Source of the DNA: Thalassotalea euphylliae
GTDB lineage: Bacteria > Pseudomonadota > Gammaproteobacteria > Enterobacterales > Alteromonadaceae
NCBI RefSeq assembly: GCF_003390395.1
Contig: NZ_QUOV01000001.1
Location: forward strand, 3,844,001 to 3,908,000
DNA: 64,000 nt
Direction of reading: 5' to 3'
The notes under the pieces are model-generated. The model had not been told where the DNA came from, did not search any database, and saw nothing but the letters and a program-made list of their open reading frames with translations. Position numbers and translations under genes: made by a program. Position 1 is the stretch's first letter, and the number at the start of each line of letters is the position of its first letter. Positions 30,301 through 37,819 of this stretch are shown here, one piece after another.

Positions 30301-30505
30301 ACTCAAAGCTGATAAAGCGCCCTTTTGCACTTGGCGGCGCTATTTGTGGTGGCACCTGCTCGGTTGGTGGCACAGGTTGCGGTGATGGCTGGGGCTGAGG
30401 CATAGCCACTTCATCTGAATTTGAACCATTACCACCACAGCCTGCTAATGCAACTACTGTCATTGCACTAAAAGCAAACCCTATACTTCTGATAGCACTT
30501 TTCAT
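27359..30505 (-). CDS. Beta-propeller and di-haem cytochrome c lipoprotein
   Basis: A 1,048-residue envelope protein. After a lipoprotein signal (ALAGCGG) and a proline-rich linker (PQPQPSPQPVPPTEQVPP) come YncE-like beta-propeller repeats (residues about 70-560: VLITNTANNSLDIFDV, AWVVNHVSDSISIIDL). The second half has two covalent haem sites, CASCH near residue 584 and CEGCH near 792, resembling MauG/di-haem peroxidase proteins. The C-terminus ends in an EF-hand-like DRDLDGTLNYDER. It probably moves electrons or oxidises a substrate in the periplasm. AAGGATC precedes the ATG. Two TetR-type operators lie directly upstream. Confidence 0.8.
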   Translation of the reverse strand: MKSAIRSIGFAFSAMTVVALAGCGGNGSNSDEVAMPQPQPSPQPVPPTEQVPPQIAPPSAKGRFISFESAPVRPIAETPDGRRVLITNTANNSLDIFDVDQQGALSLSESVPVGVDPVAVAITNNQAWVVNHVSDSISIIDLTAVPAKVVRTLLVGDEPKDIVIARQKAFITTAHRGQQRMNPALADVEGAGDAQLHTAGVGRGDIWVFDTQKLGANLGGKPLKIVAVFGDTLRGLAVTPDEQTVYAGVFNSGNQTTAVHEAVLCYGYEDDEYGAYPCQVLDQISSPNGLADGYLPGGRTAPGTNREGKPQPWTSMIVKYDQASGQWRDSKGRNFSNGIRFTLPDTDVFAIDTESLTETASYSHVGTTLFNLAVNPVNGQVYVSNTEANNATRFEGAGEFTGSTVQGNIARSQISVISPLAAEGQQVSVRPLNTHIDYADLKGNGELKAYTLSTPTQLAVSRDGQWLYNAVIGSNKVAVFPAAQLEQDKYWDGKGGVEQEYSAIAANENHIDVSGGPAGLLLSRQHNALYVYTRFDNSLVRIDRDSHREMQRIALATLEPESFSAGRFMLYDGQRSSSNGEASCASCHIFGDTDHLSWNLGNPDAGNARNPQPFPTQNLSELGCLLVGSDEESCQLLELINGDGDKRTFASMKGPMGTQTMRGMQHHGHMHWRGDRSVGYFGDDRNQTLDEKQSFKNFIVAFEGLLGLNIELPESAEAAEKSSDVIALEQDMDKFADFMLGVALPPNPIRTLDNGLSASAQKGANFFHGERRADGAATDTPLNGDSVDGVNCEGCHGVDHAQGFYGSRGEIAHGGEIQIFKVPQLRNLYTRVGMFGLPDREGFLPSHTKQHQGEQIRGFGFLHDGATDQLLNFLKGGVFDNGEIGCPEGADARFGCHFNAGEIGIPDEVTRQGLVDYMMEFDNDLAPIVGQQITVNHTTGEAVAQRVKLFEQRAKTPFVSKLLGGEVTECDLIAQGSIAQQNRGYFYLPNEAMYRSDSGNDALISGEDLLALAMLPNNALTFTCHVPGKGWQIALDRDLDGTLNYDER

Positions 30506-30524
30506 TTGAGCCGATCCTTTCCAT

Positions 30525-30545
30525 AAATTTTCAAATTGACAATTT
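30525..30545. promoter_or_regulatory. TetR-type operator O2 (near-palindrome)
   Basis: Arms AAATTTTCA and TGACAATTT separated by AAT; one mismatch from the arms of the perfect operator 20 bp away. It would sit at or just after the start point of the cytochrome gene, 20 bp before its ATG. Confidence 0.65.
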
Positions 30546-30565
30546 ATAAAATAACCAGCCAGACA

Positions 30566-30590
30566 TTAAATTGTCAACGTGACAATTTAA
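30566..30590. promoter_or_regulatory. TetR-type operator O1 (perfect palindrome) in the divergent promoter
   Basis: An 11-bp arm TTAAATTGTCA and its exact complement TGACAATTTAA flank the spacer ACG. The site lies between tetR and the cytochrome gene. It overlaps a candidate -35 on each strand: GTGACA with TATAGT 16 bp on for tetR, and TTGACA with TATTTT 18 bp on for the cytochrome gene. Binding would block both directions. Confidence 0.8.
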
Positions 30591-30606
30591 ATTTTCTTGA
30601 TATAGT
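30579..30606 (+). promoter_or_regulatory. Candidate tetR promoter
   Basis: GTGACA at 30579 and TATAGT at 30601 with a 16-bp spacer, 54 bp before the tetR ATG; the -35 lies within operator O1, consistent with autoregulation. Confidence 0.6.
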
Positions 30607-30659
30607 TCGATAAACACCCAAGCTCCAAAGCAACTAACCGCTATTCACGCAGGAGAAAT

Positions 30660-31244
30660 ATGGCTAGACCAAGCATGGCCGGCCAGCGCCGCGAAGAAAT
30701 TCTTGATGCGCTGGAACTTTGTATTCTGGAAAAAGGCATACAAGCCACGTCGTTAGAAAACATTGCTGAAAAGGCACGAATGAAGCGCACCATATTGCGG
30801 CACTATATTGGCAATCGCGATCAAATTATCATTGCCTTAAGTGAGCGTTGGGCTAAGAAATACCAGCAAGAATGGCAAGAACTAATGCTCTGGTTACCGC
30901 CCGCTAATCGCAGCGAAGCCTTACTTGATGCACTGTTTACTGTGCACTCCAAGGAAATGGTCAACAATGCCGTGATCGGTGAAGCAATTTTTTCCGAAGC
31001 CAAACGACTGCCAGAGATTAAGGCACACCAAGTAGCCATTATGGCGGAGTTTATTAGCCACGCTTGCACGACCTTCCAACAAGACTACCCAAACACAGCC
31101 CCTGACAAAATTGAGCTTGTCGCCCACGCCCTATATGCCAACTACTTGATGAGTGAATCCCTGATTCCACTTAAAATGGTGGATGAAATTCATAAACTAA
31201 AACAAGCTTCTAGACTGCTGTGTCAAGTTTTGGAGACAAACTAA
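30660..31244 (+). CDS. TetR/AcrR family transcriptional regulator
   Basis: A 194-residue repressor of the TetR type. The N-terminal helix-turn-helix spans residues about 10-55 (GQRREEILDALELCILEKG, SLENIAEKARMKRTILRHYI, GNRDQII). The C-terminal two-thirds form the helical ligand pocket and dimer face, with no recognisable ligand motif. AGGAGAAAT precedes the ATG. Three copies of one palindrome around it (30525, 30566, 31270) suggest that it represses itself, the cytochrome-Rieske operon and the downstream desaturase operon. Confidence 0.88.
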   Translation: MARPSMAGQRREEILDALELCILEKGIQATSLENIAEKARMKRTILRHYIGNRDQIIIALSERWAKKYQQEWQELMLWLPPANRSEALLDALFTVHSKEMVNNAVIGEAIFSEAKRLPEIKAHQVAIMAEFISHACTTFQQDYPNTAPDKIELVAHALYANYLMSESLIPLKMVDEIHKLKQASRLLCQVLETN

Positions 31245-31269
31245 CCAATTTACAATTAGAGAAATCATT

Positions 31270-31289
31270 TATTTTCACTTTGACAATTT
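31270..31289. promoter_or_regulatory. TetR-type operator O3 upstream of the GyrI-like/desaturase genes
   Basis: TATTTTCA, spacer CTT, TGACAATTT: the right arm is identical to O1 and the left arm matches at six of eight positions. It includes TTGACA (31280-31285), which could be a -35 for the gene starting at 31342. Confidence 0.6.
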
Positions 31290-31341
31290 AAAATCAAATC
31301 TCTAAGCTATGCTCATCTTTTAGCCTGAAGGGGATCATTAC

Positions 31342-31974
31342 GTGGGCTTAGCAAATTCTTTAATTACCACGGCAATCATTGCTGGCTTGGTTTGGGCAGT
31401 TGCCATTTATCAACCAAGTGCCAATGCCATTGAAAGTAAATCGTCAAATCTTGTGCTTAAGCAAGCAGCTGAAAAGCCGCCAAAGCAAGCGGCTATAAAC
31501 TCGGTTACACAGCCAGTAACCGTTAACTCAAGCAAGCAACAAAGCAAAAAAGAAAAGGCACTGAATAACACACCAGAAGTTATTCAAGTTAGTGGCATTA
31601 GCATGCGCCTATCATTAGATAACACCGCACCTTTATGGCAAGCTTTTGAACAAGCCACCGAACTACATAACCAATTGTCTCAACAGCCACAACAGCTTTA
31701 TGTCAGCTATGGTGATTTTGATAAGGACTTTGGCACAGCGACAGTCACCATAGGCTACCAGGCAACATTACTTAACTCAGCTTCAAAGCCGCTTACGATT
31801 TCACTAAGCCAGTATAAAACTCTGCTAGTACGCAGCAATTACCGCAATGATGAGCTAAAAACAGGCTGGCAGAAAATTAACTATAACGCGGCACTAGACA
31901 GTGTTCTAGAAATTCACCAGCTTGATGGCCAAGGCCAATCGGTAGCGACAGAGCTACTGGTTGCCTATCGATAA
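31342..31974 (+). CDS. Membrane-anchored protein with GyrI-like C-terminal domain
   Basis: A 210-residue protein starting at GTG (AAGGGGATCATTAC upstream). The N-terminus is a signal or membrane anchor (SLITTAIIAGLVWAVAIY), followed by a Gln/Lys-rich linker to about residue 85. The rest resembles the GyrI/AraC effector-binding fold: WQAFEQATELHNQL, YVSYGDFDKDF, then ATVTIGYQA and a strand near LSQYKTLL. Such domains bind small hydrophobic ligands; here it would face the periplasm. The family call is by pattern only. It precedes the sterol-desaturase gene by 47 bp. Confidence 0.55.
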   Translation: MGLANSLITTAIIAGLVWAVAIYQPSANAIESKSSNLVLKQAAEKPPKQAAINSVTQPVTVNSSKQQSKKEKALNNTPEVIQVSGISMRLSLDNTAPLWQAFEQATELHNQLSQQPQQLYVSYGDFDKDFGTATVTIGYQATLLNSASKPLTISLSQYKTLLVRSNYRNDELKTGWQKINYNAALDSVLEIHQLDGQGQSVATELLVAYR

Positions 31975-32021
31975 CAGCTTATCGAGAGCTATTTACCTAG
32001 AGTAAACACGAGGAAGATATA

Positions 32022-32915
32022 ATGGATTGGTTAACACAGATTTGGTCAGTTGATGATGTTTGGTGGCTAGAGACTTGGATTGATGACTGGTTTTTAGTGA
32101 TTGCGCTGGCGTTCTTTGTGATTGAATTGCTGCGCTATGCTGTAAAAAAACAAGTTACCAGAAATTTACTGGGCGACAGCCTTGCTAACTTTGTCACTTT
32201 GGCTGCTTTTATTACCATAGTCGCTATTGTCGCTGCCGCTTATGTTGGCGTATTTTTCTACGCCTATGAATTTAGGCTTGTCGATTTGCCGATTTCTCTC
32301 TGGACCATACTGTGCTGCATTATACTTGCCGATCTTGCCTACTATTGGGAGCACCGATTCCTGCATATGAATGGCTTCGGCTGGGCGACTCATACTGTGC
32401 ACCATAGCTCACCGCACTTTAATATTTCAGTCGCATATCGCCATGGCCCAATGGACTGGTTTTTCCCACTGTTTTTCTACCTGCCGCTAGCGCTAATGGG
32501 CTTTCATCCGTTTGTGATCTTTTTAGCGGAAGTCATCGTGCAGGTTTATCAAACCTTGCTCCATACAGAAACCGTGAAGAAGTTGCCCCGCCCGATTGAA
32601 GCGATTTTCAATACGCCATCGCACCATCGTGTACACCACGCAACTAACAAGGAATACTTAGATAAAAACTATGCCGGCATATTGATTATTTGGGACAAAA
32701 TGTTTGGCACCTTTGCCGAAGAAAAAGCCACAGTGCGCTACGGGGTATTCCCAAGAATTAATAGCGTCAATCCAGCCAAAGTCTTCTTTAGTGGCTATAT
32801 GACTTTAGCGAAACGATTGTGGCAAGCGCCCTCTTGGCACTACCGTTGGAATTTACTGGTAAAATCGCCAACATGGGCATGGCAGCAAGAGCAAATAGCT
32901 AAGCAAAAAGGATAA
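32022..32915 (+). CDS. Sterol desaturase / fatty-acid hydroxylase family membrane enzyme
   Basis: A 297-residue inner-membrane di-iron enzyme. The histidine motifs of the superfamily are present: HRFLH, HTVHHSSPH and HHRVHH, with an additional HTET segment between. Four to five hydrophobic segments surround them (IALAFFVIELLRY, FFPLFFYLPLALMGFHPFVI). Members hydroxylate or desaturate sterols, carotenoids or ether lipids; the substrate is not readable. GAGGAAGATATA precedes the ATG. It shares a probable transcript with the GyrI-like gene and, through O3, the TetR control. Confidence 0.87.
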   Translation: MDWLTQIWSVDDVWWLETWIDDWFLVIALAFFVIELLRYAVKKQVTRNLLGDSLANFVTLAAFITIVAIVAAAYVGVFFYAYEFRLVDLPISLWTILCCIILADLAYYWEHRFLHMNGFGWATHTVHHSSPHFNISVAYRHGPMDWFFPLFFYLPLALMGFHPFVIFLAEVIVQVYQTLLHTETVKKLPRPIEAIFNTPSHHRVHHATNKEYLDKNYAGILIIWDKMFGTFAEEKATVRYGVFPRINSVNPAKVFFSGYMTLAKRLWQAPSWHYRWNLLVKSPTWAWQQEQIAKQKG

Positions 32916-32953
32916 GTTGATACGATTAAGTTGAAAAGATCTTAGTTTAATTC

Positions 32954-32985
32954 GTCAGAGTTGATAGTGTTCTATCAACTCTGAC
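32954..32985. other. Perfect 14-bp hairpin without T tract
   Basis: GTCAGAGTTGATAG, loop TGTT and CTATCAACTCTGAC. It lies 39 bp after the desaturase stop codon and could end that transcript, although no U run follows on either strand. The remainder of the gap to 33175 shows nothing recognisable. Confidence 0.6.
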
Positions 32986-33175
32986 CATCACATAGGTGCC
33001 AAACTCGGCCGTTCAGCAACTAATGATCTTAAATTTAATTACGATAGGTGATGTTCAACCGACTCATTTCAAGGCAGAGTCTTGTTGGGTAAGAAAGCCT
33101 GTTGCAGCTTGATGTGGCAATTAGAGCAAGCTAATTGCTGCCCCATATAAATAGCACTTCATCTAATTTACACCG

Positions 33176-34534
33176 TTACATTTTTAATTTGGGGATTTCT
33201 TCTCCGTATACCCACTTATCAAAGAAAGATGTAAGAGAAGTTGCAGTTGTTTTCTCGAAAGAAGATTTTAGATCTTGGGTAGTTACTGAACCATCTTTGT
33301 GTTTAACCGTATACTCTTTAAGAGCTTTCCAAAATAACTCTTCCCCTAATTTTTCTCTAAGCATATAGAATATGATTGCGCCTTTGCTGTATGCCATTGT
33401 GTGATTAATCTCTTGTTCTCTAATCACTTTACTTAATGCAACAGGGGCAATACGATTTTCATTTACAGCTATTTCTACACGTTTTACGGCTACGCTTATT
33501 TCGTTTTTATAAGCGGTATCACCAAACAAATGTTGTTTGTAAGCTGCTACTAAAAATACGACTAATCCTTCATTTAACCAGAAATGTGAAAAATTTGAGC
33601 TAGTGACACTATTACCCCACCATTCATGTGCTAGTTCATGAGCAATAAACCAATTTTCATTTTTGTTCTTCAAAACAGTGTGAACAAACTTTTCACCCAC
33701 CAAGCTAAAACCAGAAGCTTCTTGTGCCATATAGCCATCTACAACAACATAACGATAACCATGTTCATTAAGCGAAAATCCAGCTTTACTCTCAAAAAAA
33801 CTCAACATATCAGCAACATCTTTAAAGGCTAATTTTAACAAAGGCGAAGTTAAGTCAGATTTTTCAGCTCTTCTATACAAAACAGAAATATCAGTTCTAC
33901 TGGAATCCAATAGTAAAGTTTCAAAAAAACCCAGAGCAAAACCAAAAGTATATATCGGAATTGGAATATCCTGCTTCCAATGAGAAATGGTTGTCTTTTG
34001 GCCAGTCTCGTAGCGAGATATTAACTGTCCATTACCCACTGATTCCAAACCTGTTTCATGTTCTAATAAAAGTTCAAATGTTGCTTTATCTGATATATCA
34101 CCATGAGAAATAAGCCAATTTTTTGTATGATATACAGTAAACAGGTGATCTTCATAAAACTTCATACCTCTCTCTGGTGCAGCGGTATATTCAACTTTTA
34201 AAGAGTAGGCTTTACCTGATTTTAAATTATCTTCAAACTGAACTATTAATTGCTCATTTATTAAATCGTAGTTAATAGCCTTTCCACCAAATCGGACAGA
34301 TTTCACTTGTTTATATTTAGAAGAAAACTTTAACTGACGCAGGTTTTGAATCACTGGGACGAATTTTATTGTAACAGCGGCAGACAAATATTTGCTTTCA
34401 AAGTTAGGTTCAATTTCTGCTCGGTAATGCACGTAATCTACTTCTGAAACCTTAACTTCATCAACCTTTGCATGCCCTATATTTGGTATTGTTAGGATGA
34501 AGAAGCACAGAATTGATAGATGAATGAACTTCAT
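33176..34534 (-). CDS. Short M1-family (gluzincin) metallopeptidase, exported
   Basis: A 452-residue peptidase with a signal peptide (FIHLSILCFFILTIPNIGHA). The zinc site is HELAH at residues 299-303 with the third ligand Glu322 in LNEGL, the M1 spacing. It is much shorter than typical M1 aminopeptidases (600-900 residues): the N-terminal beta-domain and catalytic domain remain, while the C-terminal helical domain is largely missing. Its ATG follows the hydrolase stop codon by 7 bp and the AAAGGG ribosome-binding site overlaps that stop. The pair is visibly richer in A+T than its neighbours. Confidence 0.82.
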   Translation of the reverse strand: MKFIHLSILCFFILTIPNIGHAKVDEVKVSEVDYVHYRAEIEPNFESKYLSAAVTIKFVPVIQNLRQLKFSSKYKQVKSVRFGGKAINYDLINEQLIVQFEDNLKSGKAYSLKVEYTAAPERGMKFYEDHLFTVYHTKNWLISHGDISDKATFELLLEHETGLESVGNGQLISRYETGQKTTISHWKQDIPIPIYTFGFALGFFETLLLDSSRTDISVLYRRAEKSDLTSPLLKLAFKDVADMLSFFESKAGFSLNEHGYRYVVVDGYMAQEASGFSLVGEKFVHTVLKNKNENWFIAHELAHEWWGNSVTSSNFSHFWLNEGLVVFLVAAYKQHLFGDTAYKNEISVAVKRVEIAVNENRIAPVALSKVIREQEINHTMAYSKGAIIFYMLREKLGEELFWKALKEYTVKHKDGSVTTQDLKSSFEKTTATSLTSFFDKWVYGEEIPKLKM

Positions 34535-34541
34535 ATTCAAC

Positions 34542-35201
34542 TTACCCTTTATGGCGTTTAAGCCAGTTTTTTACTGGTATTAACCATTCTTTTCTTGGCT
34601 TAAAAAACGCTCCATGTTCTTTACCAGTCGATATTGAAATTTCTTCGAAAGAACTAACAGTATCACCTCTTCTTGCGACTACATCGCTACATGAACCAAC
34701 TGAATCTGAGGTTTCGTAGACTGAAAATAAGTGTCCATAAATTGCTATTTCTTTTCTCTTAGCTAAACCGCTTGTACATGCAGCTAAAATAACAAAATTA
34801 ATATTTTTGTTTTTTAGATAACTTGATGTAATTGCCGTAATAAACCCTCCACGGGAAAAACCAACCAAAGAAATATTTTTCGCTGGCACACCGTTTTCGA
34901 TTAATTTATTCACTTGTGCTGCTAACTTCTCTGCATATTTAAAAGGGTGAGTTTTAGCTGGTCGGTGAGTAGCTATTAGGTGATAGCTAGAATCGGTTAG
35001 TTGCGCCTTAACGGCTGGAAAGTCATATTGTCCCCAACGCTCATGAATAGGGGTTGGGTTTTCGCCTTCCACAATATAGCCATGAGAATAAAATACGTAA
35101 CTTGCATTCTTATCTATAACCTCAGGAAATGCATAATTTTCGTTTGCGAAAGCTGAACTACTAAAAGTTAAAAATCCAAGTAGAAGTAATAATAATTTCA
35201 T
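34542..35201 (-). CDS. Exported alpha/beta-hydrolase-fold protein
   Basis: A 219-residue protein with a signal peptide (KLLLLLLGFLTFSSSAFA). The nucleophile elbow is GFSRGG, with a SHGY oxyanion-type segment early on (YVFYSHGY) and a plausible catalytic His near the end (GKEHGAF). An esterase or peptidase-like hydrolase of unknown substrate. The frame opens at a TTG at 35228, but the ATG at 35201, preceded by AGGG, starts the signal peptide. It is the first gene of a two-gene unit with the short M1 peptidase. Confidence 0.72.
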   Translation of the reverse strand: MKLLLLLLGFLTFSSSAFANENYAFPEVIDKNASYVFYSHGYIVEGENPTPIHERWGQYDFPAVKAQLTDSSYHLIATHRPAKTHPFKYAEKLAAQVNKLIENGVPAKNISLVGFSRGGFITAITSSYLKNKNINFVILAACTSGLAKRKEIAIYGHLFSVYETSDSVGSCSDVVARRGDTVSSFEEISISTGKEHGAFFKPRKEWLIPVKNWLKRHKG

Positions 35202-35476
35202 ATAGATATCCCTATACTTAACGTTCAAAATGATGCAAAACCTACACTAATAACATTCCTGATATCAAACGTTTTATACCAACACGTAAATTGTCGCTGC
35301 CGTTATTTGAATGTCCGCTTGTAGAGTTGAGTCAATAACATCAAATGACTGTGACCACCGTCTTTTGATCGCTCATAGCAGCCGTTGGGTGCATCAACTG
35401 CTAATCTTATTTAAACTGGCGAGTGAAAGTGAAACCTTGCCTTGGACTTGTTGAAACACTAGCCGCGGTTAACAGT

Positions 35477-35641
35477 TTATTTCCTATTTTTCTTGTTGCT
35501 TGTGTTTTCCTTTCTTACCAACCATTTTTCGAGCGTCGTTTCTTTGCCACGGAAAAATTGAACATAAGTCCACAGCGAAAAACCTTCTACGAATTGACCA
35601 ATAACAACCAATACCACTAGCAAGACACCTAATAATTCCAT
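35477..35641 (-). CDS. 54-residue membrane protein, unknown
   Basis: A small frame read on the minus strand: MELLGVLLVVLVVIGQFVEG, then FSLWTYVQFFRGKETTLEKW and a basic tail (KNTSNKK-like, ending NRK). AAGGAG stands 7 nt before the ATG. One N-terminal membrane helix and a cationic cytoplasmic tail are predicted. The strong ribosome-binding site and ordered composition favour a real gene; no family is recognised. The remaining gap sequence at 35202-35476 shows nothing supportable. Confidence 0.6.
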   Translation of the reverse strand: MELLGVLLVVLVVIGQFVEGFSLWTYVQFFRGKETTLEKWLVRKENTSNKKNRK

Positions 35642-35708
35642 CTCTCAACTCCTTTGGTTAAACCAATAGCTATTTGCTAGACCTTTTTCTAAACCTAGGG
35701 CCCTAACC

Positions 35709-36410
35709 TTAGCTTCCTAACCCTAACGAAAGCTGCTCCATAATGGCGAGTAGTTGCTGCGCATCAGGGCTATTGCTGTTCATCAATCCTTTTACTGTAC
35801 CCAGTTGATCCGGTTGGCTACGATGTTGGCCGAGCTTAGCTTTGGCTTCAACACGGTCGATATCAATACGAAAACCGATAATACCTTTAGCGAGTTTATG
35901 CTGATAGTCCAATGGCATGGTGGGTTGGGTATCAGCGCTCTTTGTTTTTTCAGTTAGTGCTTGTTCGTCTAACTCTTGTCCATCTAACTCTTGTTCGTCC
36001 AACTCTTGCTCGTGTAGCTCTTGTTCGTGTATTAACGAAGGCTGATATTTTTGGACAAGCTGCTGAACGGCATCAATTGTTTGCGCTTCATCAAGCCAAT
36101 GCAAACTGCCGTGAACATGCACAGCTACATAATTCCATGTTGGCACATTGGGCTTACCTTGATACCAAGTCGGGTCGATATAATCGTGTGGGCCATGGAA
36201 TATCGCCAACACATCGGAATTTTCGGCCGCTTTTTTATGATGATTATTACGCGCGATATGCCCAATCAAGCAGTTTTGCGCTTGATCGTAAATCAGTGGC
36301 ACATGGGTGGCGTCTAAACTTGGGGAAACAACCGTTGCAAAGCTGTAACGATTAATAATGTCGGCAATTTGTGCTGGCTCTTGAATTCGCCACTTTTCCG
36401 GGACGTGCAT
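35709..36410 (-). CDS. FMN-binding PaiB-like protein with internal repeat
   Basis: A 233-residue split-barrel flavin-binding protein of the PaiB family, which in Bacillus is linked to control of sporulation and protease genes. It starts MHVPEKWRIQ, with family segments SFATVVSP, THVPLIYD, GHIARNNHHKKA and NVPTWNYVAVHVHGSLHWLD. Between residues about 127 and 150 it carries a pentapeptide repeat (HEQEL, HEQEL, DEQEL, DGQEL, DEQAL) that is not part of the family and accounts for the extra length. The C-terminal LAKGIIGFRIDIDRVEAKAKLGQ is normal. Confidence 0.85.
   Translation of the reverse strand: MHVPEKWRIQEPAQIADIINRYSFATVVSPSLDATHVPLIYDQAQNCLIGHIARNNHHKKAAENSDVLAIFHGPHDYIDPTWYQGKPNVPTWNYVAVHVHGSLHWLDEAQTIDAVQQLVQKYQPSLIHEQELHEQELDEQELDGQELDEQALTEKTKSADTQPTMPLDYQHKLAKGIIGFRIDIDRVEAKAKLGQHRSQPDQLGTVKGLMNSNSPDAQQLLAIMEQLSLGLGS
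35961..36029. repeat. In-frame 15-bp tandem repeat inside the PaiB-like gene
   Basis: Four full units and part of a fifth of a 15-bp unit (TTGTTCGTCTAACTC and close variants) follow each other without gaps. Each adds five residues of type D/H-E-Q-E-L, so copy-number change keeps the frame. Confidence 0.85.
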
Positions 36411-36509
36411 ACAGCTCCTAATCCGTTAGTTGTGTTAGATACTATCTCTAATCACTAAAACTAACGGATAAGACACTGATTGTTAATTTATTTTCAGCAC
36501 AAATTTGAT

Positions 36510-36541
36510 GAATTAAAATCGGCTACATTAGAAAAGTAGCC
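36510..36541 (-). terminator. Probable terminator of rluF
   Basis: On the minus strand GGCTAC, a 9-nt loop and GTAGCC are followed by GATTTTAATT, 19 bp past the rluF stop codon. The U tract is imperfect. Confidence 0.55.
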
Positions 36542-36559
36542 TCACAATTTTCTACGTTA

Positions 36560-37819
36560 TTACTTTTTCCGTCCGAGTGATAAACGTTTTTTATCACCTG
36601 AATTTTTCCCTGTATCGCTCACTCCATTTTCAGTTTTTTTAGCGCCTTTAGCGTTAGGATTATCGATACGGTAGGTTGTGCTTTTGTTTGTGCCTTTATT
36701 TGATTTTTGTTTTGGCTGTTCAGTACGAGCTTTTCTCGGCTGTTCACTTTCGCGAGCAGGTTTAGCGGATTGATTATCGCGATTACCATTGTATTTAGCA
36801 CTGTGCTTGTCGTTTTTGCGATTTGAATTCGCTACTGAGTGGGTCTCGCGACGCTGTTCATTGTCTCGCTTGTTATATGGCTTATTTTGAGACTCGTTTT
36901 GTGGCTTTTTAGCCGCTTTATCATTTTTCACATGGCGAGCGTTTGAACGACTTTTATCATTTCTTATGCTGTCATTTTCTGCCTGCTCAGCTTTAAGTGA
37001 CGTTTTGCGTGAGTCTTTTACTGCGCTATTAATTTGCGCTAATTCGTCTTTGGTTAAGTTGCGCCATTGCCCCGGCTTTAAGCCAGTTAAATCAACATTC
37101 ATAATGCGCACGCGCTTCAGCTTAGTCACTTCATAGCCAAGGTATTCACACATACGGCGAATTTGTCGGTTTAAGCCTTGAGTTAACGTGATTTTGAACA
37201 CGAAACGACTGACGGGTTCAACGCGACAAGGGTTAGTGATCGTGCCTAGAATAGGCACACCGCGTGACATGCGCTCAACAAAACGTTCACTGATCGGCTT
37301 ATCTACCGTCACAATATATTCTTTATCATGAGCATTTTCGGCACGAAGAATTTTATTAACGATATCACCGTCACTGGTCAGAAAAATTAATCCTTCTGAG
37401 GGTTTATCTAAACGGCCAATGGGGAAAATACGTTCTTTATGACCAATGGCATCAACGATATTGCCGCGCACTTGGCGCTCTGTGGTACAAATCACGCCAA
37501 TCGGCTTATGGTAAGCGATGTAAATACGATCCGATTTATTCTCCGCGCTGGCTGCGATTGGCTTGCCATCGACTTCCACTTGATCGCCATCTTGCACTTT
37601 TGTGCCCAGTTCAGGCAACTTACCATTAATCGTTACCCGTTGGCGTTCAATTAATTTATCCGCTTCACGGCGTGAGCAAAAACCCGATTCACTGATAAAT
37701 TTATTAAGGCGCTTTCCGGTGCTAGCGTTTTGAGCAGGCTGTTGAGCTGGTTTGTGCGTTGGCAAGGTGAGGTTCTCTGAGCAGTTAACTTGGCGGCGAT
37801 CATAGCCTAAATTCACCAA
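36560..37819 (-). CDS. rluF: 23S rRNA pseudouridine synthase RluF with long basic tail
   Basis: RluF makes pseudouridine at 23S rRNA U2604 (and in tRNA-Tyr in E. coli). An S4 domain ([20 protein letters not shown]) is followed by the RsuA-type catalytic domain with the active-site Asp in [12 protein letters not shown]. Sequence agrees closely with E. coli RluF up to about residue 270. A further 145 residues form a Lys/Asn/Arg-rich disordered tail, much longer than in E. coli. No ATG occurs before the S4 domain; TTG at 37819 or GTG at 37816 must start it, without a clear ribosome-binding site. Confidence 0.88.
   Translation of the reverse strand: MVNLGYDRRQVNCSENLTLPTHKPAQQPAQNASTGKRLNKFISESGFCSRREADKLIERQRVTINGKLPELGTKVQDGDQVEVDGKPIAASAENKSDRIYIAYHKPIGVICTTERQVRGNIVDAIGHKERIFPIGRLDKPSEGLIFLTSDGDIVNKILRAENAHDKEYIVTVDKPISERFVERMSRGVPILGTITNPCRVEPVSRFVFKITLTQGLNRQIRRMCEYLGYEVTKLKRVRIMNVDLTGLKPGQWRNLTKDELAQINSAVKDSRKTSLKAEQAENDSIRNDKSRSNARHVKNDKAAKKPQNESQNKPYNKRDNEQRRETHSVANSNRKNDKHSAKYNGNRDNQSAKPARESEQPRKARTEQPKQKSNKGTNKSTTYRIDNPNAKGAKKTENGVSDTGKNSGDKKRLSLGRKK

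Noticed and set aside
30566..30590. TTGTCA/TGACAA elements as Pho boxes
   Set aside because: They are inverted palindromes with a 3-bp centre, not 11-bp direct repeats, and repeat at three promoters around a tetR gene.
35423..35620. Plus-strand 65-codon frame
   Set aside because: No ribosome-binding site; it is the antisense of the better supported 54-residue membrane protein gene on the minus strand.
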